Counted from the first letter of the stretch, positions 8,161 through 16,883 are shown. The stretch: 64,000 bases of DNA from Roseovarius marisflavi (GCF_900142625.1 NZ_FRBN01000009.1:62001-126000), one strand, 5' to 3'. Notes: generated by a model not told the origin, from the sequence alone. Program-made: numbers and translations.

Positions 8161-8625
8161 ATGACTAACACAGAGATCACCATTCACACTGATGGCTGCT
8201 GCCTTGGAAACCCCGGGAAAGGGGGCTTCGCCGCAGTCGTCCGTCGCTACGAAAATGGCGTCGAGATCAAGAAACGGGTTCTTAGCGACAACGAGCCAGA
8301 CACCACAAACAATCGGATGGAGTTGATGGCGGCCATCACGGGCTTGCGCCAAATTAAGCGAAAGGAACCAGCCAAGATCACAGTCTTTTCGGACAGCCAG
8401 TATGTCGTCCTGGGGATGACCGAACGTCTATCCAAATGGCAGACTAAAGGATGGCGCACAGCAAGCGGCCAGCCCGTCAAGAACAGAGAGCATTGGGAGG
8501 AACTTCTGGCTGTCTCCGCAGGGCTGGATGTCCAATGGGAATGGGTCCGTGGTCACAATGGCGACCCTCGCAACGAAGAAGCAGATTTCTTTGCCAATCA
8601 GGCGGCTTCCAAACAAGCCCGGTAG
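8161..8625 (+). CDS. rnhA: Ribonuclease HI (island copy)
   Basis: A 154-residue RNase HI, which cleaves the RNA strand of RNA-DNA hybrids. All catalytic acidic residues are recognisable: the first Asp in HTDGCCLGNPG, the Glu in NNRMELMAAI, the Asp in VFSDSQYV, and the last Asp in GHNGDPRNEEAD, together with the active-site His. The ATG at 8161 is preferred (AAGGAAA upstream); a start at 8122 would add 13 unconserved residues. Its location inside the island makes it a likely extra copy, since chromosomal rnhA normally lies elsewhere. A role in primer removal, R-loop control or anti-plasmid/phage function is open. Confidence 0.9.
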   Translation: MTNTEITIHTDGCCLGNPGKGGFAAVVRRYENGVEIKKRVLSDNEPDTTNNRMELMAAITGLRQIKRKEPAKITVFSDSQYVVLGMTERLSKWQTKGWRTASGQPVKNREHWEELLAVSAGLDVQWEWVRGHNGDPRNEEADFFANQAASKQAR

Positions 8626-8684
8626 CCAGCACAACGTCCGGCCCCATTCGGTTCTTCTGGGTGGGGCTTACCACGGCGTCCTAG

Positions 8685-8876
8685 TTAATCTGCATCGCCA
8701 AGAGCTAACAGTAGCAGACAGGCCAGAATAGGTGAACCAAATAGACTGATAAGCACCCAGATCAGTTGGCTACGGTTTCTTCGCTCTGCCATTCCAGCAG
8801 GAAGCAGGATATACAGCCAAACTACTACAAACAGAGCAAGCAGGCCGAATACTATCGAGAATAGACCTTCCATCAT
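8685..8876 (-). CDS. Small membrane protein, two transmembrane helices
   Basis: A 63-residue hydrophobic protein with helices at about residues 4-26 (LFSIVFGLLALFVVVWLYIL) and 39-60 (LIWVLISLFGSPILACLLLL) separated by a basic loop AERRNRSQ. Its ATG overlaps the stop of the upstream lipoprotein gene (TGATG at 8878-8874), so the two are probably translationally coupled. No family recognised. Confidence 0.55.
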   Translation of the reverse strand: MMEGLFSIVFGLLALFVVVWLYILLPAGMAERRNRSQLIWVLISLFGSPILACLLLLALGDAD

Positions 8877-9343
8877 CAGTCGCCTGCGTGTAGCGCAACC
8901 ACACGGTCATTGACAAATTCGAGAGTGTCCCTGTCGAGGCCATACTCACCGTATCTGTAAGTCCAACGGGTGAATTTGCGTCCCCCGGATATGTAGTATT
9001 CTTCTTCTTCGTCCGGCAGACCCCACGCGCATGTCGCCGCCAAGTCAGTCATCCCAAGTTCGACGTCGCCGGTTAATGCGCTGTTGTAGTCTTTTCGTGA
9101 AATGTCGCCTCTTTCAAGAACCACTGCCAAAAGACGTTTAGCTTTCTCTCGTTCACCCGACGGTGCATCATATTTGAAGTATGAAGCCGCATCACATAAG
9201 TCGACCGATGAGACGCTCGACAAATCTGCTTTCGCTCCGATTTCTTCTAATTCCTGGCTGTAGTATGGGTCGGTGCAAGCCGAGGCGCTGAAAGCAATAA
9301 GAACAGCCAAGCACATCCGTCGAAAGGTCATTTCTTGAAACAT
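8876..9343 (-). CDS. Putative lipoprotein with a BamE/SmpA-like C-terminal domain
   Basis: A protein of about 155 residues with a lipoprotein signal: basic TFRRM, hydrophobic core CLAVLIAFSA and lipobox SASAC. The mature C-terminal part has the spacing seen in BamE/SmpA folds (LGMTDLAATCAWGLP, then KFTRWTYRY, then LEFVNDRVVAL), a fold also used by lipoproteins that bind other envelope proteins. The start is uncertain: ATG at 9343 has GAGAGG nearby, while ATG at 9331 and 9361 are alternatives. It forms a coupled pair with the small membrane protein and is the rightmost gene of the island; a surface-exclusion or envelope-modifying role is speculation. Confidence 0.6.
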   Translation of the reverse strand: MFQEMTFRRMCLAVLIAFSASACTDPYYSQELEEIGAKADLSSVSSVDLCDAASYFKYDAPSGEREKAKRLLAVVLERGDISRKDYNSALTGDVELGMTDLAATCAWGLPDEEEEYYISGGRKFTRWTYRYGEYGLDRDTLEFVNDRVVALHAGD

Positions 9344-9713
9344 TGCCTCTCTATCCAACACAGCAACTCACCTTCGAGTCCGCTATCATAAGCCACTAAG
9401 ATATGGAAGCGTATTAGACAGAGCAGAAAACAAAAATAGCAGCCAGAGAAGCAAGGCCTTGGTTGGAGAAATATGCGATTTCTAAGACTAGAAAGTTGCC
9501 GCTGGCAGCAACCAACTGCGGACTTACATCGGTAGTTCTCCAAGGACCGAATTACGTGTCTAAGCTGTTCTTCATGCGGACACTAGGCTCTTCGGTGGTT
9601 TCGAACATACTATGTAGTGTAAAGTTCACTACCAAGTCAGGACACCACCAAAAATCAAAAATATACCAAAGATATCAGCTACATAAATAGAATTATACGC
9701 CACGCGCGTCCCC
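9344..9713. other. AT-rich gene-free right end of the island
   Basis: About 370 nt without a credible reading frame, AT-richer than the surroundings. It holds the second copy of GGACACCACC (9640-9649), a related GGACACTA at 9579, and runs to the right attachment repeat. Confidence 0.5.
9640..9649 (+). repeat. Right copy of the 10-bp end repeat
   Basis: An exact GGACACCACC matching 4801-4810, about 65 nt inside the right attachment repeat; a possible arm-type integrase site. Confidence 0.4.
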
Positions 9714-9730
9714 TCCTGCCGGGGTCACCA
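9714..9730 (+). repeat. Right attachment-site repeat
   Basis: TCCTGCCGGGGTCACCA, identical to the tRNA-Arg 3' end except for one base at the discriminator position. It marks the right border of the island. Confidence 0.8.
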
Positions 9731-9834
9731 CGTCTCGCCTCCAACTGAGGTTTATGCCTGAATGCCGATGCCGTCACTGCTTGGTTTTTAGCACAAGATC
9801 GCCCGGCAGGCGCCATGCGTCACTTTTTAATCGC

Positions 9835-10689
9835 CTAAAGCTCAGCCCCAAGCAGCGCCTCAAGGCCGCGGCGATAATCCGGGTAGATCAGTTTTACGCC
9901 AAGCTCGTCCTTGATCCGCGCATTGCTGACACGCTTTGATTCTGCGTAAAAGCTGCGCGCCATCGGGCTCATCTCTGCCGCCTCGAAATCCACCTCAGGC
10001 GGCATCGGCAGGCCCAGAAGCTCGGCGGCGTGGCCGATGACATCCTGCGGCGGGGCAGGGTCATCATCACACAGGTTGTAAATCGCACTGGGGTTGGGCC
10101 GATCAATGGACGCCTCAAGCACCTGCGCGATATCCTCGACGTGAATCCGGCTAAAGACCTGCCCCGGCTTCACGATCCGCCGCGCGGTGCCCTGTCGGAC
10201 CTTTTCAAACGGGCCGCGACCGGGGCCATAGATGCCGGCCAGCCGGAAGATATGGAGCGGCAGGCCCGGCACAGAGCGCCAGTCGCCCTCGGCATCCACG
10301 CGCATTTGCCCGCGCCGGGTGGATGGGGTCAGCGGCGTTGCCTCATCGACCCATCCGCCCTGATGATCACCGTAAACGCCGGTGGTCGAGAGATACCCGG
10401 CCCACTCAAGTCGCGGCGCCATTTCCGCGATCTGATCGCGAAAGCGGGCCAACACCGGATCGCCATCCGCGTCAGGCCCGGCCGAGACAAGCAGGTGGCT
10501 TGCGGTTTCAAAAGCTGCGCTCAAGTCGCCATCCGGCCACAAGACGGGAGTGATACCCTCGTCCTCAAGGGCGGCAAACTTGGCCTCATTGCGGGTGGTG
10601 CCAAAGATCGTCCAGCCCTGTGGCACAAGCCGCGCCGCAAGCGCGCGCGCCGAATAACCGTGACCAAAAGAAAGAAGTGTCTTTTCCAT
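9835..10689 (-). CDS. SDR-family NAD(P)-dependent epimerase/dehydratase-like protein
   Basis: A 284-residue extended short-chain dehydrogenase of the YeeZ-like type. The nucleotide-binding motif is SFGHGYSARALA rather than the classic GxxGxxG, as is usual for this subgroup. An STTGVYGDHQGGWVDE segment occupies the catalytic Ser/Tyr position (Tyr of GVYGD), followed by RLAGIYGPGRGPF and a C-terminal substrate domain. Substrate unknown; annotated homologues are sugar-nucleotide epimerases. It is the first chromosomal gene to the right of the island. Confidence 0.8.
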   Translation of the reverse strand: MEKTLLSFGHGYSARALAARLVPQGWTIFGTTRNEAKFAALEDEGITPVLWPDGDLSAAFETASHLLVSAGPDADGDPVLARFRDQIAEMAPRLEWAGYLSTTGVYGDHQGGWVDEATPLTPSTRRGQMRVDAEGDWRSVPGLPLHIFRLAGIYGPGRGPFEKVRQGTARRIVKPGQVFSRIHVEDIAQVLEASIDRPNPSAIYNLCDDDPAPPQDVIGHAAELLGLPMPPEVDFEAAEMSPMARSFYAESKRVSNARIKDELGVKLIYPDYRRGLEALLGAEL

Positions 10690-10820
10690 CCTGCTTACAT
10701 GGCCCGTGAGCGGCCGCTTGGCAAGGCGGCGGGGTTTTGCCGGTGGCCCTTTCGCCCTCTGGCGCGCCCTGCCAAAACGGTGTCACATAGGCGCGATTGC
10801 GACCTTGAACCGGAGAGCCC

Positions 10821-11309
10821 ATGCCCGCTTATTCCCGCCGATCAGCGCTTGCGCTAATTGCCTCGGCCAGCTTTGCCGGTTGTTCCCGCCAAGGGCGCCC
10901 CGCAGGGCGCGGGCGCGGTGTTGCTTCCGAGCCGCCGCTGTTTCCCAACGAGACGCCAGAGCTGCGCCGGTTGATCAACAAATACGCCGATCTTTACGAG
11001 GTGCCGCGATCGCTTGTGCACCGGCTTGCGATCCGCGAAAGCAGGCACCGCCCCGGCGCGCGCAACGGACCCTATTACGGCCTGTTACAGATCCTGCCGC
11101 AGACCGCGCGCACCATGGGATTTCGCGGCGCGCCAAACGATCTTCTGGATGCCGAAACCAACCTGAAATACGGCGTCAAATACCTGCGTGGCGCCTATAT
11201 CGTAGCCGATGGCGATCCCGATGCCGCGATCATGTGGTATGCGCGCGGCTATTATTACGAGGCCAAGCGCAAGGGCCTTCTGGTGCAAACCGGCCTGCGC
11301 GCGGGCTAG
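10821..11309 (+). CDS. Lytic transglycosylase (SLT domain) lipoprotein
   Basis: A 162-residue peptidoglycan lytic transglycosylase. It has a lipoprotein signal with lipobox SFAGC near residue 20 and a Goose-lysozyme-like SLT domain: the catalytic Glu lies in LAIRESRHRPGARNG, followed by the GLLQILPQTA motif and NLKYGVKYLRGA. These enzymes cleave the MurNAc-GlcNAc bond to give anhydro-MurNAc. It is short, essentially a lone catalytic domain, and is divergent from the SDR gene. GGAGAG precedes the ATG. Confidence 0.88.
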   Translation: MPAYSRRSALALIASASFAGCSRQGRPAGRGRGVASEPPLFPNETPELRRLINKYADLYEVPRSLVHRLAIRESRHRPGARNGPYYGLLQILPQTARTMGFRGAPNDLLDAETNLKYGVKYLRGAYIVADGDPDAAIMWYARGYYYEAKRKGLLVQTGLRAG

Positions 11310-11313
11310 CGGA

Positions 11314-12069
11314 TCAGGCGGCGTAATCCGAGCCTTCAGCGTCGAGAATCGCCTTGAGTTCATCAAGGTGGCGCTCGGCCTGGCCGGGATAATCGTCAAG
11401 CTCCTGCGCGGTTTTCTCGGCGATCTCATCGCTGAGCACCCGAAGCTTTTGCCCGGTCTGAAGCGCGCGAATATAGGTCTCGGCGGCGCGTTCGAAATAA
11501 TAGAGGCGGTTAAAGGTCTCGGCCACGGTATCGCCGATGATCATCACGCCATGATTGCCCATGATCATGACCTTTTTCCTGGGATCGGTCAGCAGGGCGG
11601 CACAACGCTCGCCCTCATCCTCGAAGGCAAGACCGCCATAGCCATCGTCGATCACATAGCGGTTAAAGAAGGTGGCGCAGTTCTGATCAATCGGCGGCAG
11701 GCGGCTATCGGCAAGGCTGGCCAATACCGTGGCGTGGATCGAATGCACATGCATCGCACAGCGCGCGTGGGCGCAATGACGATGCAGCCCGCCATGCAGG
11801 CCCCAAGCTGTCGGGTCGGGCGCATCCGGCCCGCTCAGGGTTTCGGGATCATTGGCATCCACGACGATAAGATCGCTGGCCTTGATCCGGGCAAAATGCA
11901 TCTGGTTCGGGTTCATCAGGAACCGCGTGCCTTCATCGTTGATCGACAGGCTGAAATGATTGGCGACCGCCTCGTGCAGGTCAAGCCGCGCGGTCCAGCG
12001 AAAGGCGGCGGCGAGATCGACGCGCTCTTGCCAATGGTCCATGTTGGGGCGGATATCGGCAACTGTCAT
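11314..12069 (-). CDS. Class II aldolase/adducin-family protein
   Basis: A 251-residue class II aldolase (AraD/FucA fold), zinc-dependent and typically acting on ketose phosphates or related sugars. The metal-binding histidines appear in MHVHSIHATVLA and a further conserved GNHGVMIIG segment is present. The ATG at 12069 has GGGAG upstream and overlaps the stop of the preceding VOC gene (ATGA), indicating a two-gene operon. Proteins this size without obvious phosphate-binding specialisation are often annotated only to family; the substrate is unknown. Confidence 0.85.
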   Translation of the reverse strand: MTVADIRPNMDHWQERVDLAAAFRWTARLDLHEAVANHFSLSINDEGTRFLMNPNQMHFARIKASDLIVVDANDPETLSGPDAPDPTAWGLHGGLHRHCAHARCAMHVHSIHATVLASLADSRLPPIDQNCATFFNRYVIDDGYGGLAFEDEGERCAALLTDPRKKVMIMGNHGVMIIGDTVAETFNRLYYFERAAETYIRALQTGQKLRVLSDEIAEKTAQELDDYPGQAERHLDELKAILDAEGSDYAA

Positions 12070-12512
12070 GAGGGGTCTCCCTTTGGAAATTGCGCCAGCG
12101 GCAGCGAGGCCACCCAAGCATAGCCATTGTCACACAAAATATAGGATTCGCGCAGACCATGGGGTTTTTCAGAAGCCTCTTGCAGCACATGGGCCCCGCG
12201 CGCCTTTGCCCGCTCCACCGCCGCATCAGGATCGGTGTGATAGAGGCGAAATTCGGCGCCTGCTCCGCGTGGCGGGGTTTCGGGCAAGAGACCCAAAAGC
12301 GGATTTTGCGAATAGGTGTGATCGCCGTGCAACTGCATGATCTGGCCATGGTAGGTCATGATCGCGAAATCGGCGCTCACGCGATGCGCCTCCATCTGAA
12401 AGATGTCCTCAAGGAAGGCCACCTGCGCGGGCACATCGCGCACCAGAATGTTCAGGCCGATCCCCGTGAGGGCGGTGCCGAAGTCTCCTGCGCTGACCGT
12501 TTCAAAATCCAT
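12066..12512 (-). CDS. VOC-superfamily (glyoxalase-like) protein
   Basis: A 148-residue vicinal-oxygen-chelate fold protein starting MDFETVSAG. Two beta-alpha-beta-beta-beta halves are suggested by GIGLNILVRDVPAQVAFLED and FRLYHTDPDAAVERAKARGA; metal-ligand candidates include the His in MQLHGDH. It is translationally coupled to the class II aldolase by an ATGA overlap, so the two probably act on the same small carbonyl or sugar compound. Confidence 0.8.
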   Translation of the reverse strand: MDFETVSAGDFGTALTGIGLNILVRDVPAQVAFLEDIFQMEAHRVSADFAIMTYHGQIMQLHGDHTYSQNPLLGLLPETPPRGAGAEFRLYHTDPDAAVERAKARGAHVLQEASEKPHGLRESYILCDNGYAWVASLPLAQFPKGDPS

Positions 12513-12612
12513 GTCGGGGCCTGCCTTGGTTATTCTTCCAGAGGTCAGCTTGATAAGGCGACCGGCCCGTGTCAACGTATGAGATGAAAACTGACTGTAC
12601 CAAGGATATTCC

Positions 12613-14097
12613 GTGACGCTTACCCATCAGACCACCGGCGTCACCTCGCCCGACGTTCCCGGCCCCGAGGATTTCAGCGACGCCAAGGCGGCGGTCGACC
12701 GGCTTGTTGCGCTTTACCAGACGGCGACGACCTTTCTCTGTCACGAGTTTTCCAAGGCGCTTGGCGGCGATATCCCGTCGGGTCGCATGCGCGCGTTTTA
12801 CCCGGAGATACGCCTTACGACGACGACATTTGCTAAGATCGACAGCCGCCTGAGCTATGGCCATGTATCCAACCCCGGCACCTATGCCACGACGATCACC
12901 CGGCCCGACCTGTTTCGCAATTACCTTGAACAGCAGATCGGGTTGTTGATCGAAAACCACGGTGTTGCGGTCTGTATCACGGTCTCGGACACGCCGATGC
13001 CGGTGCATTTCGCGGTCGCCAATGATGCCAGCATCACCGTCCCGCAGGAAGGCGCCGCAGACTTCACCCTGCGCGATGTGTTTGATGTGCCGGACCTGTC
13101 GACGACGAACGATCATATCGTCAACGGCACCCATCTGACCCCGGCGGGCGGCGCCGCCCCGCTTGCGCCCTTTACCGCGCAGAGGGTGGATTATTCGCTG
13201 GCGCGGCTGGCGCATTACACCGCCACCGACCCCGAGCATTTTCAGAATTACGTGCTGTTCACCAACTATCAGTTCTATGTGTCGGAATTCGAGGCCTACG
13301 GCCGCAAGATGCTAGCCGACCCGGACAGCGGATATTGCGCCTTTGTCAGCACCGGCAATGCCGAGATCACCACGCCAGACGGGGTTCTCCCGACGGTCGA
13401 GCGGTTGCCGCAGATGCCGACCTATCACCTCAAGCGCGCCGATGGGTCGGGGATCACCCTCGTTAATATCGGCGTCGGGCCGTCCAATGCCAAGACCGCG
13501 ACCGATCACGTGGCGGTGCTGCGCCCACATGCCTGGGTGATGGTGGGCCATTGCGCGGGCCTGCGCAATTCGCAATCGCTTGGCGATTTCGTGCTGGCGC
13601 ATGCCTATCTGCGCGAGGATCGGGTGCTTGACGCTGATCTGCCGGCCTGGGTGCCGATCCCGGCGCTGGCGGAAATCCAGATCGCCCTTGAAACGGCAGT
13701 AGAGCAAGAGACCGAGCTTGAAGGGTTTGACCTCAAGCGCGTCATGCGCACGGGCACGGTGGCGAGCGTCGACAATCGCAACTGGGAATTACGCGACCAA
13801 TCCGGCCCGGTGCAGCGCCTGTCACAATCACGCGCCATCGCGCTTGATATGGAAAGCGCCACCATCGCCGCCAACGGTTTTCGCTTTCGCGTGCCCTATG
13901 GCACCCTGCTCTGCGTCAGCGACAAACCCCTTCAGGGCGAGCTGAAACTGCCGGGAATGGCCAGTGCATTCTATCAATCACAGGTCTCGCGCCATCTGAT
14001 GATAGGGATTCGCGCCATGGAATCACTCCGCAAAATGCCCCTCGAACGCATCCATAGCCGCAAATTACGTAGCTTTGAGGAAACAGCATTCCTCTGA
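12613..14097 (+). CDS. amn: AMP nucleosidase
   Basis: A 494-residue AMP nucleosidase, which hydrolyses AMP to adenine and ribose 5-phosphate. An N-terminal regulatory domain (to about residue 180) precedes a nucleoside-phosphorylase-like catalytic domain, with GSGITLVNIGVGPSNAKT, AWVMVGHCAGLRNSQ and DMESATIAANGFRFRV as recognisable signatures. The start is GTG at 12613 with AAGGA six nt upstream. It is transcribed divergently from the VOC-aldolase pair. Confidence 0.93.
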   Translation: MTLTHQTTGVTSPDVPGPEDFSDAKAAVDRLVALYQTATTFLCHEFSKALGGDIPSGRMRAFYPEIRLTTTTFAKIDSRLSYGHVSNPGTYATTITRPDLFRNYLEQQIGLLIENHGVAVCITVSDTPMPVHFAVANDASITVPQEGAADFTLRDVFDVPDLSTTNDHIVNGTHLTPAGGAAPLAPFTAQRVDYSLARLAHYTATDPEHFQNYVLFTNYQFYVSEFEAYGRKMLADPDSGYCAFVSTGNAEITTPDGVLPTVERLPQMPTYHLKRADGSGITLVNIGVGPSNAKTATDHVAVLRPHAWVMVGHCAGLRNSQSLGDFVLAHAYLREDRVLDADLPAWVPIPALAEIQIALETAVEQETELEGFDLKRVMRTGTVASVDNRNWELRDQSGPVQRLSQSRAIALDMESATIAANGFRFRVPYGTLLCVSDKPLQGELKLPGMASAFYQSQVSRHLMIGIRAMESLRKMPLERIHSRKLRSFEETAFL

Positions 14098-14228
14098 CCT
14101 AGCGGAAATTGGCACAAAATACGCTAAAAACACTTGCTTTTGCCTACCAGTCATTGTGTTTGATCACACCATAGCGTTAAATCACGCGCATGAGGCCCAT
14201 AGGTAGGGCAGTTGAAGGAGACCATAAA

Positions 14229-14516
14229 ATGGCAAAACCGATGACCAAAACCCAACTCGTCGCTGCTCTGGCTGATGAAATGGGAAGTGACAAGAAAACC
14301 GCCACCGGCGCTCTGGATGCGGTGATCGCGATCATCACCAAAGAAGTATCCGCAGGCGGTGCCGTGACCCTTCCGGGCGTTGGCAAAATCTATTGCCGCG
14401 AGCGCCCCGAGCGTATGGTGCGCAATCCTGCCACCGGCGAGCAAATGAAGAAAGAGGCCGACAAGGTTGTGAAAATGACCATCGCCAAAGCGCTCAAGGA
14501 TAGCGTGAACGGCTAG
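14229..14516 (+). CDS. HU-family DNA-binding protein
   Basis: A 95-residue HU/IHF-type nucleoid protein. It begins MAKPMTKTQLVAAL and carries helix AVIAIITKEV, beta-arm region TLPGVGKIYCRERPERMVRN-PATGEQ and a C-terminal helix. AAGGAG lies 8 nt before the ATG at 14229, so the upstream in-frame extension is rejected. The arm contains the proline-flanked NPATG seen in HU-type proteins. It is monocistronic, with a strong terminator just downstream. Confidence 0.93.
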   Translation: MAKPMTKTQLVAALADEMGSDKKTATGALDAVIAIITKEVSAGGAVTLPGVGKIYCRERPERMVRNPATGEQMKKEADKVVKMTIAKALKDSVNG

Positions 14517-14545
14517 AGCCTGCTTGCACTTGATACAAGTTTCGT

Positions 14546-14573
14546 AAAAGGGTCGCCCAGGGGCGGCCCTTTT
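14546..14573 (+). terminator. Intrinsic terminator of the HU gene
   Basis: AAAAGGGTCGCCC pairs with GGGCGGCCCTTTT (one mismatch in the stem) and ends in a T-rich tract, about 30 nt after the HU stop codon. Confidence 0.8.
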
Positions 14574-14591
14574 CATTTACGGAGTTGACTG

Positions 14592-15461
14592 ATGGATATT
14601 CGCGCGATCGTCATGGGGCTTGCGTTTGCGCTTATGTGGTCCAGCGCGTTTACCTCGGCACGCATCATCGTGGCCGCCGCGCCCCCGCTGACTGCGCTTG
14701 GCTTGCGGTTTCTGATTTCCGGCGTGATCGGAATCACGATTGCCCTGATCCTCGGCCAGACCTGGCGGCTGACGCGGGCGCAATGGCGCGCGACGATCGT
14801 GTTCGGCGTCTGTCAGAACGCGCTTTATCTTGGCCTCAACTTTGTGGCGATGCAGACCATCGAGGCATCCCTTGCCGCGATCATCGCCTCGACCGTGCCG
14901 CTTTTGGTCGGCTTGATCAGCTGGGCGTTCCTGGGCGAGCGGCTTGGCAAGATCGGTATCTTCGGGCTTTTTGCCGGACTCGCCGGGGTGGTGATCATCA
15001 TGGGCGCACGGCTTCAGGGGGGGATGGACCTTTACGGCGTCAGCCTTTGTGCAATTGCGGTCTTTGCGCTTGCGTTCGCCACCTTGTCGGTGCGCGGCGC
15101 GGCCTCGGGGGGAAATTTCCTGATGGTTGTCGGGCTTCAGATGATTGTCGGTGCGGTTCTGGTGGGCACGGTTGGCCTTGCGACCGAGTCGCTCCTGATC
15201 GACTGGAGTTGGCAGCTTGTCGCCGCCTTTGCCTATACCACGCTTATTCCCGGCCTTGCCGCCACGCTTGTGTGGTTCCTGCTGGTCGAGCGAATCGGTG
15301 CGACGCGGGCGGCGACGTTCCACTTTCTCAACCCGTTTTTCGGCGTGGCCATCGCCGCCATGCTGCTGGGCGAGGCGCTGCGGCTTGGCGATCTGATCGG
15401 CGTGCTGGTGATCATGGGCGGCATTCTGGCGGTGCAGCTTTCGCGCCAAGGCCGGATCTAG
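14592..15461 (+). CDS. EamA/DMT-family inner-membrane transporter
   Basis: A 289-residue drug/metabolite transporter with ten predicted helices in two EamA repeats. The first starts at MGLAFALMWSSAFTSARI, and the second at about residue 150 (GVSLCAIAVFALAFATLSV). Family members export amino acids, nucleosides or metabolites; the substrate is not evident. GGAG lies 7 nt before the ATG. It has its own terminator region, convergent with aroC. Confidence 0.88.
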   Translation: MDIRAIVMGLAFALMWSSAFTSARIIVAAAPPLTALGLRFLISGVIGITIALILGQTWRLTRAQWRATIVFGVCQNALYLGLNFVAMQTIEASLAAIIASTVPLLVGLISWAFLGERLGKIGIFGLFAGLAGVVIIMGARLQGGMDLYGVSLCAIAVFALAFATLSVRGAASGGNFLMVVGLQMIVGAVLVGTVGLATESLLIDWSWQLVAAFAYTTLIPGLAATLVWFLLVERIGATRAATFHFLNPFFGVAIAAMLLGEALRLGDLIGVLVIMGGILAVQLSRQGRI

Positions 15462-15464
15462 GCA

Positions 15465-15510
15465 CCCGGAATTTTCAAAAAATTCCGGGCCGTTTTCTTT
15501 TAAAGAAAAC
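15465..15510. terminator. Two-hairpin terminator region between convergent genes
   Basis: A CCCGGAATTTT/AAATTCCGGG hairpin (15465-15489) is followed by the palindrome GTTTTCTTTTAAAGAAAAC (15492-15510). Both arms contain T-tracts, so it can stop transcription from the DMT gene and from aroC. Confidence 0.75.
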
Positions 15511-15514
15511 GATC

Positions 15515-16618
15515 CTAACCAATCTGACCGTGTGGGCCGTCGCCGACCTGACCACGGTGCAAGAGCAGGTGATCGAGCATCACGCAGGCCATCATCGCTT
15601 CGCCCACGGGAACCGCCCGAATGCCGACGCAAGGATCGTGGCGCCCTTTGGTCACCACCTCGATCGGGCTGCCGTCAATGCGGATCGAGCGGCGCGGGCT
15701 CAGGATCGACGAGGTCGGCTTGACCGCGAAGCGCACAACCACCTCTTGCCCCGTCGAAATCCCGCCAAGGATGCCGCCGGCGTGGTTTGATCCGTATTCC
15801 GGCCCGTTCTCGCCCATGAAAATCTCATCTGCGTTATCGGTGCCGGTCAGGCGCGCGGCGGCCATGCCTTCGCCGATTTCAACACCTTTGACGGCATTGA
15901 TCGACATCATCGCAGCGGCCAGATCGGTATCGAGCTTGCCATAGATCGGCGCGCCAAGCCCGGCGGGCACGCCGCGCGCCACCACTTCGACCACGGCACC
16001 GACCGAGTTGTGAGCCTTGCGCAGCTTTTGCAGATACGCCTCCCATTCGGGGGCGGCGGCGGCGTCGGGAATCCAGAAATCGTTGCCGTCAATCGCGTCC
16101 CAGTCAAAGCGGGTGCGGTCGATTTCCATCTCGCCCATGGCGACCATATAGCCCTTGATCTCAAGCCCCGGCACAAGCGACGCCAGAGCCGCGCGCGCAA
16201 CGCCACCGGCGGCAACGCGCGCGGCGGTTTCACGCGCCGAGCTGCGCCCGCCGCCACGCGGATCGCGCAGGCCGTATTTCTGGTGGTAGGTGATATCGGC
16301 GTGACCGGGGCGGAAGGTCTGGGCAATATCACCGTAATCCTTGGAGCGCTGATCGGTGTTCTCGATCATCAGCTGGATCGGCGTACCGGTGCTCTGACCC
16401 TCGTAAACGCCCGACAGAATACGAACAGCGTCGGGTTCGTTGCGTTGGGTCATGTTCTTGTTCTGGCCGGGGCGGCGCTTGTCGAGCCAGTGCTGCAACA
16501 TGGCCTCATCAAGCGCGATCCCAGGAGGGCAGCCATCCACAGTTGCACCAAGGGCCGGCCCATGGCTTTCGCCCCAGGTGGTGAAACGAAACAGGTGACC
16601 GAATGTGTTCAGGCTCAT
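15515..16618 (-). CDS. aroC: Chorismate synthase
   Basis: A 367-residue chorismate synthase, which converts 5-enolpyruvylshikimate 3-phosphate to chorismate with reduced FMN, the last step of the shikimate pathway. The family signatures are intact: [53 protein letters not shown] and GGISTGQ. Length is standard. Confidence 0.97.
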   Translation of the reverse strand: MSLNTFGHLFRFTTWGESHGPALGATVDGCPPGIALDEAMLQHWLDKRRPGQNKNMTQRNEPDAVRILSGVYEGQSTGTPIQLMIENTDQRSKDYGDIAQTFRPGHADITYHQKYGLRDPRGGGRSSARETAARVAAGGVARAALASLVPGLEIKGYMVAMGEMEIDRTRFDWDAIDGNDFWIPDAAAAPEWEAYLQKLRKAHNSVGAVVEVVARGVPAGLGAPIYGKLDTDLAAAMMSINAVKGVEIGEGMAAARLTGTDNADEIFMGENGPEYGSNHAGGILGGISTGQEVVVRFAVKPTSSILSPRRSIRIDGSPIEVVTKGRHDPCVGIRAVPVGEAMMACVMLDHLLLHRGQVGDGPHGQIG

Positions 16619-16883
16619 GGGCGTTGCTCCTTATAGGTGCTCATCTAGCCCTGCGCGCGCGCCGCCTCAAGCTATTTTGGCGGGCTTTTGTCGCAAACAG
16701 GCTATCAGGACGGAGGAAACCGGATAGTCTTTGCAACGTGCCGCTCTCGGCACCGGAATGAAATCAGGGTATCCGGCCGGTCACAATCCAATGGCGCTGG
16801 TTGAAGAACCTGCTACCCTTGCGGCTATAATAGTCGGAAAACGACAGCCATATCGGCACCAAAACACCCACATGGAGGAAATC

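Larger units (their letters stand above)
4708..9730. mobile_element. Integrative island in tRNA-Arg(CCU), about 5 kb
   Basis: The segment is bounded by the last 17 nt of the tRNA gene and a 16/17 copy at 9714-9730. It contains an integrase beside the tRNA, a serine recombinase, a repeat array, a possible phage-antirepressor-like gene, an RNase HI and a lipoprotein/membrane pair. The right end (about 9360-9710) is visibly AT-richer than the flanking chromosome. The integrase has lost its catalytic C-terminus, so the element is probably immobile unless helped in trans. No capsid, conjugation or replication-initiator gene is visible; a satellite or a deletion remnant of a larger island are both possible. 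Confidence 0.85.

Noticed and set aside
14577..15632. Minus-strand frame of 351 codons over the DMT gene
   Set aside because: Basic, low-complexity reverse frame that ignores the membrane-protein coding pattern of the plus strand.
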